A stretch of 64,000 nucleotides of DNA from assembly GCA_020796225.1 (NCBI GenBank), contig CM036759.1:23606313-23670312 (forward strand). The letters are read 5' to 3'. The notes beneath the pieces were generated by a model. It did no database searches. It was given only the letters and a program-made list of their open reading frames with translations, and had not been told where the DNA came from. This DNA comes from Arion vulgaris (lineage: Eukaryota > Mollusca > Gastropoda > Stylommatophora > Arionidae). The translations under genes were made by a program, and so were the position numbers. Each line of letters opens with the position of its first letter. Position 1 is the stretch's first letter. Shown here one piece after another: positions 12,191 to 22,734 of the stretch.

Positions 12191-13587
12191 GTACAGATAA
12201 AGCAACAATAGTGGAAGATCAAAAGAAAGCAGAAATATTTAACAAATACTTTGCTTCCATTAACAGAACAGATAAACATACAACGAAGGACAAAGACCGC
12301 ATACATGAGCTCAAGATAAAAGAACATGCCTGCAGCACCAATATTGCACTCTTTGAGGACGACTTCACACAAACTGAGCTCACTAGAGCAATGAAGAAAC
12401 TAAAACTTCGGAAGTCACCAGGTCCAGACAAAATACATAATGAGATGCTCATCCACCTTGGTAATGTTGGTAAAGCAGTGATCCTAGATCTAATTAATAA
12501 AACTTGGAATGAGGGTACATTGCCCAAGACATGGAAGAATGCAACAATAACACCTATCTTGAAGAAAGGAAAACCATCTGAAGACGTGAAAAGCTATAGG
12601 CCAATATCCCTCACTTCATGCCTAGGTAAACTAGCTGAAAGAATGATTAATCACCGGTTATATTGGTGGATCGAAACCACCAAGATGCTGAACAGTAGCC
12701 AAGCAGGGTTTAGAGCAGGACAGAGAACTGATGATCAGATTTTTAGACTGAGCCAAATGATCATTAACGGGTTCCAGGGGGGAAAACACACTACTGCTGT
12801 ATTCATTGACTTGCAACAAGCATACGACAGAGTGTGGCGAAAAGGATTGCTGGGTAAAATGTTAGATACAGGAATCCATGGTAAGATGTATCGTTGGGTG
12901 AAAACATCCCTCACAGACCGCACAATCCAGACAAAGATCAACAATGGCATCTCTTCCAAGCAGGTGCAAGAAGAAGGTCTACCCCAGGGCTCCCCACTAA
13001 GTTGTACACTTTTCCTCCTGTTTCTGAATGACATGCCCAAAGAGCTATTGACAGAAAAAGCATTATATGCTGATGACCTGGTTCTTTGGCACACCAGCAA
13101 GCACACTGGATTCAGTGAAAGGCGGCTAAATGAAGACCTTGACAGGCTTAGTAAATACTGTGAAACATGGAAATTGAAAGTGAACTACACCAAGACAACC
13201 TACTCTATTTTCACCATGAGTAACAAGGTGGCAAAGAAAAATATTACACTAACACTAGATGGTAATATTCTAAAGAAAGAAGATAACCCAACATACCTAG
13301 GGGTGACGATGGATAGGCAGCTCTCATTTAACAAACATGTCCAAAACCTGAAGTTAAAGTCAAAAAAGAGACTAAATCTCCTAAAACGACTTGCAAGTAC
13401 CTCATGGGGCGCAAACAAAAACACACTTAGGCAACTCTACATCGGTTATGTACGCTCTGTAATGGATTGCAACCTAGCACTGCAGGCAACATGTAGTAAA
13501 ACAACAAAGGAAGCTCTGGACAAAGTACAGAGCCAGGCAGTGCATTTCATCTCTGGAGGTATGAGATCAGCCCCTACAGCAGCATGA
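12175..13587 (+). pseudogene. Retrotransposon reverse transcriptase domain
   Basis: Contains YRPISLTSCLGKLAERMI, AGFRAGQRTDDQI, motif A FIDLQQAYDRVW, motif B GLPQGSPLSCTLF and the catalytic YADDLVLW at 13066. The thumb has PTYLGVTMDRQLSF. All catalytic aspartates are present, so the domain itself looks intact. The frame ends at TGA 13585-13587, after which the same frame continues as RNase H. The stop sits where a Met is expected and could be a single base-order change. Confidence 0.88.
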
Positions 13588-13611
13588 GAAATCCATACAA
13601 ACATCGAGCCC

Positions 13612-14841
13612 TTGCGAATGCGTAGGGAGGCAGCAGTAGTAGAGACAGTGGAAAGATATAAAAGACTTAGTAGAAACCACCCTAACAGACAATTAGTAGA
13701 CAACTGGCGACCACAGCACAGACTGAAGCAAAAAAACAATCCTAGATGTGGCATTAGGCCTGCAAGAAAATATCACATGCCGGAGAACAGAGAAGAGACA
13801 CAAATTGTACACACAGAAGTCCCTCCAAATTGTAGTCTCGCCTGTCCAAAAATAAACACCACACTTACCAAAGACATCACCAAGAAGAACTCAGACCCAG
13901 TAGATCTCTGGATGGTGGCCCAAGACACCATACTATCTTTCCCAGACGAGTGGATACATGTATATACAGATGGCTCAGCCTTCAAAGGGACTATTAATGC
14001 TGGATACGGTGCACGAATAGAATACCCAGACAAATCGTGTGACGAGTTGCAAAATGCATGTGGAAAGTACTGTTCTAATTTTGAGGCCGAGACCATTGCC
14101 ATTGAAGCTTCAGTGCACCATCTTACAAACATATTCCAGCTCCATCCCGGAAAAACTCAGCACACTGTTATCTTTACTGATGGTAAGTCAGTGCTACAGT
14201 CACTAGAAAATGCAAACCCTGAGAGCCCAGCGTGCCAGTCCCTGGCTCTATCCATCAGTTCATTCATCAACACCTTTGCCGTCAAGCTTACCTTACAGTG
14301 GATACCAGGAGACAGCAACATACAAGGCAATGAAAGAGCAGACATCCTTGCAAAGGCAGGGGCAAATAGTCAACAGCATGACAGACCAATAACTCTGCAG
14401 ACTGCTAAACAAATAATAAGAAGTAACAAGAAGGAGGAGTGGATGAATGAGTGGGCAATGGGCAAAACTGGCAGAGCCCTCTTTGAACACATGACCACTC
14501 CAAATCCCAAAGATGCTATAAATGACCTCACACGACAAGAACAAGTCATTATTTTCCGCCTTAGGACACAACATGTGCCCCTGAATGCTCACCTACACCG
14601 CATCCAACCAAAGATTGCCCCACAATGTCAACTGTGTGACTATTCAGAAGAAACTGTCACACACCATCTCTTCCAGTGCCCTGCACTCAGTGACCTACGC
14701 CACAAGTACCTACCTCCAGACCCAGATGTTGAAAACTCTCTCTATGCTAACACACCACAACTCAGACAGACCTGTAAATTCACTGCCATGGCCTCAAGTC
14801 GAAGGGCAAATGCTCAGATGACTGCTGGATCGGAAAAGTAA
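13612..14841 (+). pseudogene. Retrotransposon RNase H domain and Cys/His tail
   Basis: In the same frame as the reverse transcriptase. The RNase H core shows all four acidic positions: [28 protein letters not shown] and [10 protein letters not shown]. The end has [19 protein letters not shown], a Cys/His arrangement common at the end of I/Jockey-type proteins. It ends at TAA 14839-14841 before the A-rich tail. It cleaves RNA in RNA-DNA hybrids during retrotransposition when active. Confidence 0.88.
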
Positions 14842-15147
14842 AAGTAAAGTAAGTACTGGAGCCACGGAGTGTTGGGGACGCTTTCAAAATAAAGCTGATG
14901 AAGAGGAAATACATTTGATTTTTCCCATCTGTACTTTTTTTTAGTAACGTTAGTTTTTAGTAACATTCAAACAATAGATGGTTGGTGTTCTGATGATTTA
15001 CAATGTTCTGAGTTTTATTATGCTCAATGCGCATTGAAATATTTTTCGTAGACAATTATGAACGTCTGAACAAATTGTAAGAATGTTCTTTACACAACAA
15101 TTTCTTTTCCTAAATATTTAATATGATTATAAGATAAGTACTACACA

Positions 15148-15174
15148 CATATATATATATATATACACACACAC
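15148..15174. repeat. (TA)n/(CA)n microsatellite
   Basis: Alternating TA, then CA, in intron 1 of receptor 2. Simple sequence only. Confidence 0.9.
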
Positions 15175-15893
15175 AAGAACACACGTGCATATATTAACAT
15201 TCGAATATACACATAGAAACACATCAGTACACATACATTGTTGAACACATGCACACATATACAAAATACATATGTATTACATTGAGATGTATTAAACTTA
15301 ACCAGGCACATAGTAAACGATGAGCTATTGCTGTGTCCGACACTGCAGAGCACACAATCAGTACACATGTCTCTTCTTAGCATTCCCAAGATACAATTAG
15401 ACTGTTTTGAATCAACTTAGCATAACATAAAATAGATTATTGTTATTACTTATGATCAGATCAAGCTCATTCATGTCTTTGTTGATTTTTTCATCTTTAC
15501 GAAATAAAGAGTCTAAGGTCAAAGAATTAACTACACTGCACCAGTTTTCTAAATATGGCTCCGTCACTCTCGACGGAACTGGCAAGTCCCCTGCCGAGAG
15601 TGTTGAACAATGCAGTAACTCCGTGGTGATCTTCGGACACAAATGAACATGTGCACTGAAGTCGATAGGAATTGAAGACAGATAAACAATGGCATTACTT
15701 TGACATCGTTTACAAAGAAATAGATGTAACAAGCATTTTTATAGAAATTATTACTTTCTTGTTGCTGCTGATTTAATTGAAGTGTTATTTATGAATACTA
15801 GTAACAACATCATATTATCACAAAACGAAGAAATGAGTACATTTTGGGGGATGTAATAAGTAGTTTCTTAACTACGTTTTCTGTTAATCACAG

Positions 15894-16108
15894 GTTTATC
15901 ATTCTCTGATCTTGGCTGTCTTGTAACTCTTACCTGGACAAACATCTGCTATAACCCTGCCTTCAATGAATTAGAATGGCCGTTCGACCCTATAGAAGTT
16001 CAGTACCTGACAGGAGCATGGCCTCATGCTAGTTTTGCTCGAATCACAAGCTGGATAACTGCTTTTATAGCATTGGAGAGATGCTTGTGTATTACTGTAC
16101 CACTGAAG
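15894..16108 (+). CDS. Receptor 2, exon 2: TM2-TM3
   Basis: 215 nt, the same length as in receptor 3. The acceptor CAG is at 15891-15893 and the donor GTAGGA at 16109. It completes the split Gly codon and reads LSFSDLGC (TM2, with the conserved Asp), NPAFNELEWPF (first outer loop), QYLTGAWPHASFARITSW (TM3) and LERCLCITVPLK. The last codon is complete, so exon 3 starts in phase 0. The usual DRY motif is ERC, and the usual Cys at the top of TM3 is absent. Confidence 0.85.
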
Positions 16109-16239
16109 GTAGGATTTCCGTCAATGACAAATAATAATAGGTATTAAACTTCACATGCCTGCCCGTACGTATACATTGCTAAATTGTAAATCTTGAATTA
16201 ACAATTCATAAATCTGACATACGCTGTTGTTTTAGTTTC

Positions 16240-16335
16240 AGTTTGGAATATATTCATTGGACTCCGGATGTCAATAGGTGCTCCGATCTCCTTGGCAATA
16301 TCTCTAACAGCATCCAGCTACTAAGCAAACTATTG
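16240..16335 (-). repeat. Dispersed repeat shared with 37110-37210
   Basis: Its reverse complement (starting near GCTGGATGCTGTTAGAGATA, with GATCGGAGCACCTAT) matches 37120-37205 on the plus strand. There it precedes a YTDGSV frame that looks like an RNase H remnant, so both are probably pieces of one LINE family. Confidence 0.5.
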
Positions 16336-16501
16336 CGTTGTTTATTGATGATCCTACTCACATACCTGATGTGCTATTCTTTTCTGGCTATTCCAATCTT
16401 CAATCCAAACTTGTTCAATCTATCAGTTGGTGTGGATTGGTTTAGATGAAAATCCTCTTTGTAGCGCACCCTCCCCTCCCCCATGTGGAAGGTCAGAATG
16501 T

Positions 16502-16690
16502 CCGCTATCTCCATTGGCTGACGTCCCGAAAAGGTGGCAGAGCTAGACATCCTTTCCGCTATCTCCATTGGTTGACGTCCCGATAAGGTGGCAGAGCTAG
16601 ACATCCTGTCTTCTATTTCCGTTGGCTGATGTCCCGATAAGGTGGCAGAGCTAGACATCCTATCTTCTATCTCATTACCATTCACAACCA
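16502..16690. repeat. Tandem repeat, 54-bp unit, about 3.4 copies
   Basis: Unit with CCGCTATCTCCATTGGCTGA and GGTGGCAGAGCTAGACATCC. The unit is GC-richer than its surroundings. 54 is a multiple of three, so an open frame on the minus strand arises trivially. Confidence 0.9.
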
Positions 16691-17496
16691 TGTGTCCCGG
16701 AAAATACTGATGTTGTTCTCACAAGTATCAGTATTCCATTCTTTCGTTTTAGTTGGTAGTTGAATCGATAGCAGTGAAAGAATGTACCTTTACTCAGGTT
16801 TGTCTCTTGTAAATAGTAAACTTTACTTGTTCTTTATTCTTAATGTTTTCAAGCGTTATTGTTCTTTAGTACAGACATATAGTTTTCTTTTGACACCTTC
16901 AATTTTTCAGTGTACTATTTTAAGAACTTTTCTTTATTTGTTCATTTGTTCTATTCTTAAACTCTTAGTATATACAAGGCAAATGACGACATACAATAGA
17001 TGAGGCTGGATCCTTCCAACGAAGAGGACTGTGCACGGAACATTACGTTTCGAATATATATATATACATCTCCATTGAGTTATAGCTTGGAATCTGTATT
17101 GTTGTAGAGCATCTCTTGGTTAGATACCCCCGTCTTCGGTACTATTACTTCTACTTCGACATTAGATGTATTATATCATCCAGTAATAAAGTTGTATGTT
17201 TAAGATATCTTGTATAGAATGTCGCTTGTGGTCACGTTATAATATACACTAACTTTTGGAGTCATAATGTAGTAATGCTTCAATATAGAACATGTCCATG
17301 ATTGGTTCGATAAGTAATCACTAATATTTGTTTTTTATTTATTGAATGATTAATCAACGAAATAAATCATGTATCCTGAAATAAAAGACCATGAAATGAA
17401 TATAAGATTGAACTAGAATTCAACAATTGAATAGATCTCTCGGAATGTTTCTGCTATGTAAGTTTAGTCAATAAAATTGATTTCTCTTCACTGCAG

Positions 17497-18091
17497 GTAA
17501 AGACAATAATTACGCCAAAGAGAGTTACTATAATGATCATCAGTATCTTTGTTGTTCTTATTGCCAGCGTGTCTCCTTTGTACTATGCCAACAGATTTGG
17601 AATGAGATATTCTCAGGTAAGAAACACATCTATTCTAGGTCTTATCTTTACTGATGACCGAGAAACAGTTGAACTGATATCTTTCACCATCAACAACGGT
17701 TTTATTCCTTTGAGCGCCTTCCTTACTGTTATCATCTGTACAATTACTTTGGTCACAAGTCTGCGAATTAAAACCAAATGGCGGCAGACTTCACAGGCTC
17801 CGTGAAGCTTCTAATAAGGCTACTCGGGATCAAAAATTATCAAAGATGATTGTATGTATCTCCATACTTTTTATTTTTTGTTTCCTACCAATTTGCATAA
17901 TTATTGTTGCTCTTGTAGCAGAACCAGAGTTATCAATCGACGGCAAATATAGAAACACTTTAATTGCAGTTTGTAGTGTGGGTTTCACGCTTGAGGCAGC
18001 AAACTCAGCATCTAATATCTTTATCTACTATTATATGAGTAGCAGGTATGGGGAAGCATTTCGTCATCTATTCAAACTTACAAAAACATAA
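17497..18091 (+). CDS. Receptor 2, exon 3: TM4-TM7, with one-base frameshift
   Basis: Starts after CAG at 17494-17496 and reads VKTIITPKRVTI, TM4, outer loop 2 (NRFGMRYSQVRN), TM5 and KTKWRQTSQAP before a TGA at 17803-17805. From about 17810 another frame continues the protein: REASNKATRDQKLSKM, TM6 with FCFLPIC, TM7 with NSASNIFIYYYMSS, stop at 18089-18091. The exon is 595 nt against 594 in receptors 1 and 3, so a single extra base in the third inner loop (about 17785-17812) explains the break. This is either a recent pseudogene mutation or a sequence error, since the rest is well preserved. Confidence 0.78.
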
Positions 18092-18155
18092 TGACACTGT
18101 TGACTCACCTAATCAAATAATTCGCAAACAACTGGATGAACCTGACATTTGAACT

Positions 18156-18772
18156 TTGTAATTCACAGTTTAACGAACTCTGTGACTAAGTGGTTAAGGT
18201 TGTAATTCACAGTTTAACGAACTCTGTGACTAAGTGGTTAAGGTTGTAATTGACAGTTTAACGAACTCTGTGACTAAGTGGTTAAGGTTGTAATTCACAG
18301 TTTAACGAACTCTGTGACTAAGTGGTTAAGGTTGTAATTGACAGTTTAACGAACTCTGTGACTAAGTGGTTAAGGTTGTAATTGACAGTTTAACGAACTC
18401 TGTGACTAAGTGATTAAGGTTGTAATTGACAGTTTAACGAACTCTGTGACTAAGTGGTTAAGGTTGTAATTGACAGTTTAACGAACTCTGTGACTAAGTG
18501 GTTAAGGTTGTAATTGACAGTTTAACGAACTCTGTGACTAAGTGGTTAAGGCTGTAATTGACAGTTTAACGAACTCTGTGACTAAGTGGTTAAGGTTGTA
18601 ATTCACAGTTTAACGAACTCTGTGACTAAGTGGTTAAGGTTGTAATTGACAGTTTAACGAACTCTGTGACTAAGTGGTTAAGGTTGTAATTGACAGTTTA
18701 ACGAACTCTGTGACTAAGTGGTTAAGGTTGTAATTGACAGTTTAACGAACTCTGTGACTAAGTGGTTAAGGC
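18156..18772 (+). repeat. Minisatellite C, 44-bp unit, 14 copies, grown from a SINE head
   Basis: The unit begins TGTAATTGACAGTTTAACGA and contains CTCTGTGACTAAGTGGTTAAGG. The last unit runs straight into the tRNA-like SINE at 18755-19015, and GACTAAGTGGTTAAGG is that SINE's A box. The array therefore seems to be an amplification of the SINE head plus its 5' flank. It starts 65 bp after the stop of receptor 2. Confidence 0.93.
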
Positions 18773-19015
18773 TTTGCATTGCAAAACGAAGGTCATGGGT
18801 TCGAATCAGGAACGCGCAGTTCTGTTCAGAAGTACATTTTTTCCCAGAAAAACATAGGATTGTTGGAGGAGCTACAGAGTTCGTTCTTTGTGCATTACTC
18901 TCAGTAAATGGTACGAGATTTCTGCGGAGTGACCGAGCAATATACAAGAAATTCTCGTGCGTAAATTGTTTGAGTAGAATCATTAGAAGTGTAACATTTA
19001 CGTTTGCTGAGCAGA
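18740..19015 (+). mobile_element. tRNA-derived SINE
   Basis: The A box GACTAAGTGGTTAAGGC (near 18757) and B box GGGTTCGAATC (near 18797) are spaced about 25 bp apart, as in a tRNA gene. A non-tRNA body follows to about 19015. The anticodon arm is not convincingly foldable, so I call a SINE and not a tRNA gene. Confidence 0.65.
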
Positions 19016-19565
19016 ATTAGCAGTACTAAAATAAGTATATTATTTGAGGATAAACAAAAGTAGTCAAGTTCTTTTTTTCTTTAGAGGGGAAGATTAAATA
19101 GTAATATATATTGTATTAAGGAGGAGAAATGATAACATAAATGAGCAGAAAGATAATAAATGCGACTTAAATGTGTACTGTCTAATTGAATAGGACATAC
19201 GTTTAATCTATACCGCTTAACCCATCCCGAATATGTCGGATATATGTTCTTGTATCAACCATACATTTCTAGTTGTCACATGAGCAAGATGAAGATGGCT
19301 AGATTTCAGACGTCAGTATCCTGATGGATGTGTAGCAAATGAAGTCATAGATCGGTTACTGATTGTCTAATGATCTAGCTTTCTGCTACTAAATGGAGAC
19401 TACAAACATACATACATCACACAATCTGTATTCTTTTTTTCTTTTCACAACGTTTGATCTTATAATAAATATATGACTATATTATTGGTTATTTTTCATC
19501 AAATTTTCTTTATGAATACAGACAGGGAGGTTAGCTGGAATAATAAAGCAATGTAACGTTTCTGT

Positions 19566-19818
19566 CGCTCGAGTGGTTACCGGGGCCCAAATTTGGGGTG
19601 TAAAGAATAGAAGCACTGTTACCTGTCACGCATGTCGTAAGATACGACTAAGGAGGTGAGGCTGAAATCGGATGCACGTGTCCTAAACGTGTAGAAGTCT
19701 ATGCGTTTAGGGGCCTACCAAACCAATGTGCAACGTATACACGTTCTTGGCAAAGATCAAACATATCACAAAGATTGATTAAAATTGGTTGTAAAGAACG
19801 AACGCAAAGAAGAAGAAG
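19566..19818 (+). mobile_element. SINE of family R1 with 11-bp target duplication
   Basis: 253 bp, flanked by AACGTTTCTGT at 19555-19565 and 19819-19829. It starts CGCTCGAGTGGTTACCGGGG, an A-box-like head, contains CATGTCGTAAGATACGACTAAGG and ends in GAAGAAGAA. The equivalent place in copy B (about 36020) is empty, so it inserted after the duplication or was never shared. Its first 120 bp match the start of 60437-60960. Confidence 0.88.
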
Positions 19819-20009
19819 AACGTTTCTGTATTACTTTATCAAAGAGTATGCATACTGATGGTTCCTGCGGCTCGCTGATTAAACACACTCCTCACTCTGC
19901 CCTCAGGCATTCAGTTCTACTTGTACAAAGGGTAAGTACAAACTGCTTAAATCGTTGAATCGATTCAACATTTATTTTAGTGTCTTCATCCGACATTTAG
20001 TCGTAAAGA

Positions 20010-20325
20010 GACCGAAGAACATCCCCCTTATCCATCTTCAGTTCCCTAACAATCGATGTTGTTGATGAAAGAGTGTTCGCTCTCTCATTGCCACAAACAC
20101 CAGTGTGCCCAGGACAGTAGATCCACGTAAGCCTTTGGAGGTTCGAAACTTCTATATACGACAATCACTCGTCCCGAAACCTGCCTTTTTGGATCAAACG
20201 AAACCGTTCGATAATGTAATTCGATTACCGTCCAACAGTTCACCAAAACGAGCACTACTGTTCAGATACAATGATTTCAAATCAAATAGTCGCCCACACA
20301 AAGGATGGAAAGCAGAAAATTAGAG
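20010..20325 (+). mobile_element. LINE C-terminal remnant shared by both copies
   Basis: Translates as IRLPSNSSPKRALLFRYN followed by KGWKAE, a LINE protein end. Copy B has the same at 37490-37600 (ITAQQYTKTSTI-type shifted frames, with LPPNSTPKRALLL). Because both copies carry it, it is older than the duplication. Confidence 0.55.
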
Positions 20326-20474
20326 GATGTACGAAACACCATTAACAGGCACATTTGAGGGCACTTGCCAGAACTCTTTGCATACACTGACTGCTGAAAG
20401 GCAGATCAGTAACAGAAGAAAGAATACAGAAGAAATACATCATCTCTCTTGTCCAGCTCTATTTCATCTACTAG

Positions 20475-21735
20475 TGATCCTTTTGTATTCAACATTTAGT
20501 CAATATTTGTCCATGTTCATCTACTAGTGATCCGAGTGTGTTCAACATTTAGTCAATATTTGTCCATGTTCGTCTAATTGTGATCCTTTTGTATTCAACA
20601 TTTAGTCAATATTTGTCCATGTTCGTCTAATTGTGATCCTTTGTATTCAACATTTAGTCAATATTTGTCCATTTTCATCTAATAGTGATCCTTTTGTATT
20701 CAACATTTAGTCAATATTTGTCCATGTTCATCTAATAGTGATCCTTTTGTATTCAACATTTAGCCAATATTTGTCCATGTTCATCTAATAGTGATCCTTT
20801 TCTATTCAACATTTAGTCAATATTTGTCCATGTTCATCTAATAGTGATCCTTTTGTATTCAACATTTAGCCAATATTTGTCCATGTTCATCTAATAGTGA
20901 TCCTTTTGTATTCAACATTTAGTCAATATTTGTCCATGTTCATCTAATAGTGATCCTTTTGTATTCAACATTTAGTCAATATTTGTCCATGTTCATCTAA
21001 TAGTGATCCTTTTGTATTCAACATTTAGCCAATATTTGTCCATGTTCATCTAATAGTGATCCTTTTGTATTCAACATTTAGCCAATATTTGTCCATGTTC
21101 ATCTAATAGTGATCCTTTTGTATTCAACATTTAGTCAATATTTGTCCATGTTCATCTAATAGTGATCCTTTTGTATTCAACATTTAGCCAATATTTGTCC
21201 ATGTTCATCTAATAGTGATCCTTTTGTATTCAACATTTAGTCAATATTTGTCCATGTTCATCTAATAGTGATCCTTTTGTATTCAACATTTAGCCAATAT
21301 TTGTCCATGTTCATCTAATAGTGATCCTTTTGTATTCAACATTTAGTCAATATTTGTCCATGTTCATCTAATAGTGATCCTTTTGTATTCAACATTTAGC
21401 CAATATTTGTCCATGTTCATCTAATAGTGATCCTTTTCTATTCAACATTTAGTCAATATTTGTCCATGTTCATCTAATAGTGATCCTTTTGTATTCAACA
21501 TTTAGCCAATATTTGTCCATGTTCATCTAATAGTGATCCTTTTGTATTCAACATTTAGCCAATATTTGTCCATGTTCATCTAATAGTGATCCGAGTGTGT
21601 TCAACATTTAGTCAATATTTGTCCATGTTCATCTAATAGTGATTCGAGTGTGTTCAACATTTAGTCAATATTTGTCCATGTTCATCTAATAGTGATCCGA
21701 GTGTGTTCAACATTTAGTCAATATTTGTCCATGTG
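20475..21735 (+). repeat. Minisatellite D, 53-bp unit, about 24 copies
   Basis: The unit starts TGATCCTTTTGTATTCAACA and ends CATGTTCATCTAATAG. Variants include TTAGTCAAT or TTAGCCAAT and TTTTGTATTC or GAGTGTGTTC, the latter confined to the ends. Copy B has one such unit at 39241-39290, between matching flanks (CAGCTCT before, CATGTGGT after). Confidence 0.96.
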
Positions 21736-22325
21736 GTTGGTTAGTATATAATGGATTACTGCAGATATAGACGTTTTCAATCTCAAGAATATAATGTAAA
21801 TGAACATTTATATTTCTGCATGTATTTGTGGTGTATGGAGATATATTTTGTTCAAAAGCACGTATTCCGGGACTGATTCTTTATTTAAAAAACATGAGAG
21901 ATACAATGTATTTGAATAGCTAAATATCTCTTAAAGTGTACACCAATAATACAATTAATTTATTAGATCTCAGAGATTCTCAAGAAATATCTAGTATCAG
22001 CCTACTTGGATTCGAATTTTCAAATGTGAGACATGCTTCATAAATAAAGATGTGCAAAGTAAAGCAGATCAAATCTCATTGCTTATATACTTTGTAGCTT
22101 GTGTCCGATATCGACAGAGCTTATAAAACGGATTAATAAACAATATAGAACAATCAAAAGTCCCAATTAGAAGTGCACACAATCAGTGTTACATGACAAA
22201 ATAAACAATGAAACGCCGACATCAATGAATTACATTTCATTTATTGTAACTAAAAGTCACAAAAAGATGACTGACGATTCACATTAGAGTCTGTATAATT
22301 TTATGTAACTACTGGTCACACACAC

Positions 22326-22362
<37 letters not shown>

Positions 22363-22734
22363 ATGACTAAAGATTCCCATGTCAGTCAGAATAATTTACA
22401 AGGTATGTAGTATACTTGTGATAATGTATTTATTTAACACAAATCACTGTATGTAATTAGCTGAAATCATTAAATATGTAATCAAAAAAAGTTTACATAG
22501 GAAATATACTGATGTATTTTTACATTCTTAATGAAACATTTCAGTCTCGAAATACAGTAATTATGTGTGTAACATGTAGATCTAAAACATATATTTATAT
22601 AAGACAGTTCTATGTGATAACATATTCTTACAAATTGTACTTCCAGTTCGTTAAGAAATGTAACACATTTTTATAAATCCTTACTCTCATACGGGCTTGG
22701 ATAAAAGTCAACAAAGTGAAAGTTTTACGAAAGG
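21736..22734. other. Unassigned duplicated sequence
   Basis: AT-rich, collinear with about 39290-39660 and 40880-41240 of copy B. It holds a (CA)n(GA)n run at 22318-22358. No coding signal or repeat family is recognised otherwise. Confidence 0.5.
22318..22358. repeat. (CA)n(GA)n microsatellite
   Basis: CACACACATACA followed by about 14 GA repeats. Copy B lacks the GA expansion at this place. Confidence 0.92.

Larger units (their letters stand above)
11090..14845 (+). mobile_element. Non-LTR retrotransposon with endonuclease, RT and RNase H (I-like)
   Basis: One element in the sense orientation inside intron 1 of receptor 2. Domains run in order: apurinic-type endonuclease (from NICGLSTKKLEL at 11097), reverse transcriptase (12175-13587), RNase H (13612 on) and a C-terminal Cys/His motif ([14 protein letters not shown] to CP). 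It ends in a GTAAAAGTAAAG tail near 14840. The presence of RNase H fits the I group of LINEs. Breaks are few: frameshifts near 11371, near 11470 and near 12176, and a stop at 13585-13587. It is therefore a fairly young but inactive copy. The 5' end is uncertain and no first ORF (gag-like) is visible. Confidence 0.85.
9447..15893 (+). other. Intron 1 of receptor 2
   Basis: 6.4 kb, against 0.4 kb for the same intron in receptor 3. Most of the excess is one non-LTR retrotransposon (about 11090-14845), a SINE before it and a LINE end at 9960-10200. The remainder (9447-9950, 10200-10690 and 14850-15890) is AT-rich with only microsatellites. 15555-15605 has a short inverted repeat (CACTCTCGACGG with CCTGCCGAGAGTG) of unknown meaning. 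Confidence 0.7.
16109..17496 (+). other. Intron 2 of receptor 2
   Basis: 1.4 kb between a good donor (GTAGGA) and the acceptor CTGCAG at 17491-17496. It holds a dispersed repeat at 16240-16335 and a 54-bp tandem repeat at 16502-16690. The rest is AT-rich with no recognisable gene. Confidence 0.75.

Noticed and set aside
18755..18820. tRNA gene
   Set aside because: A and B boxes are visible, but no complete cloverleaf can be formed and a SINE body follows.
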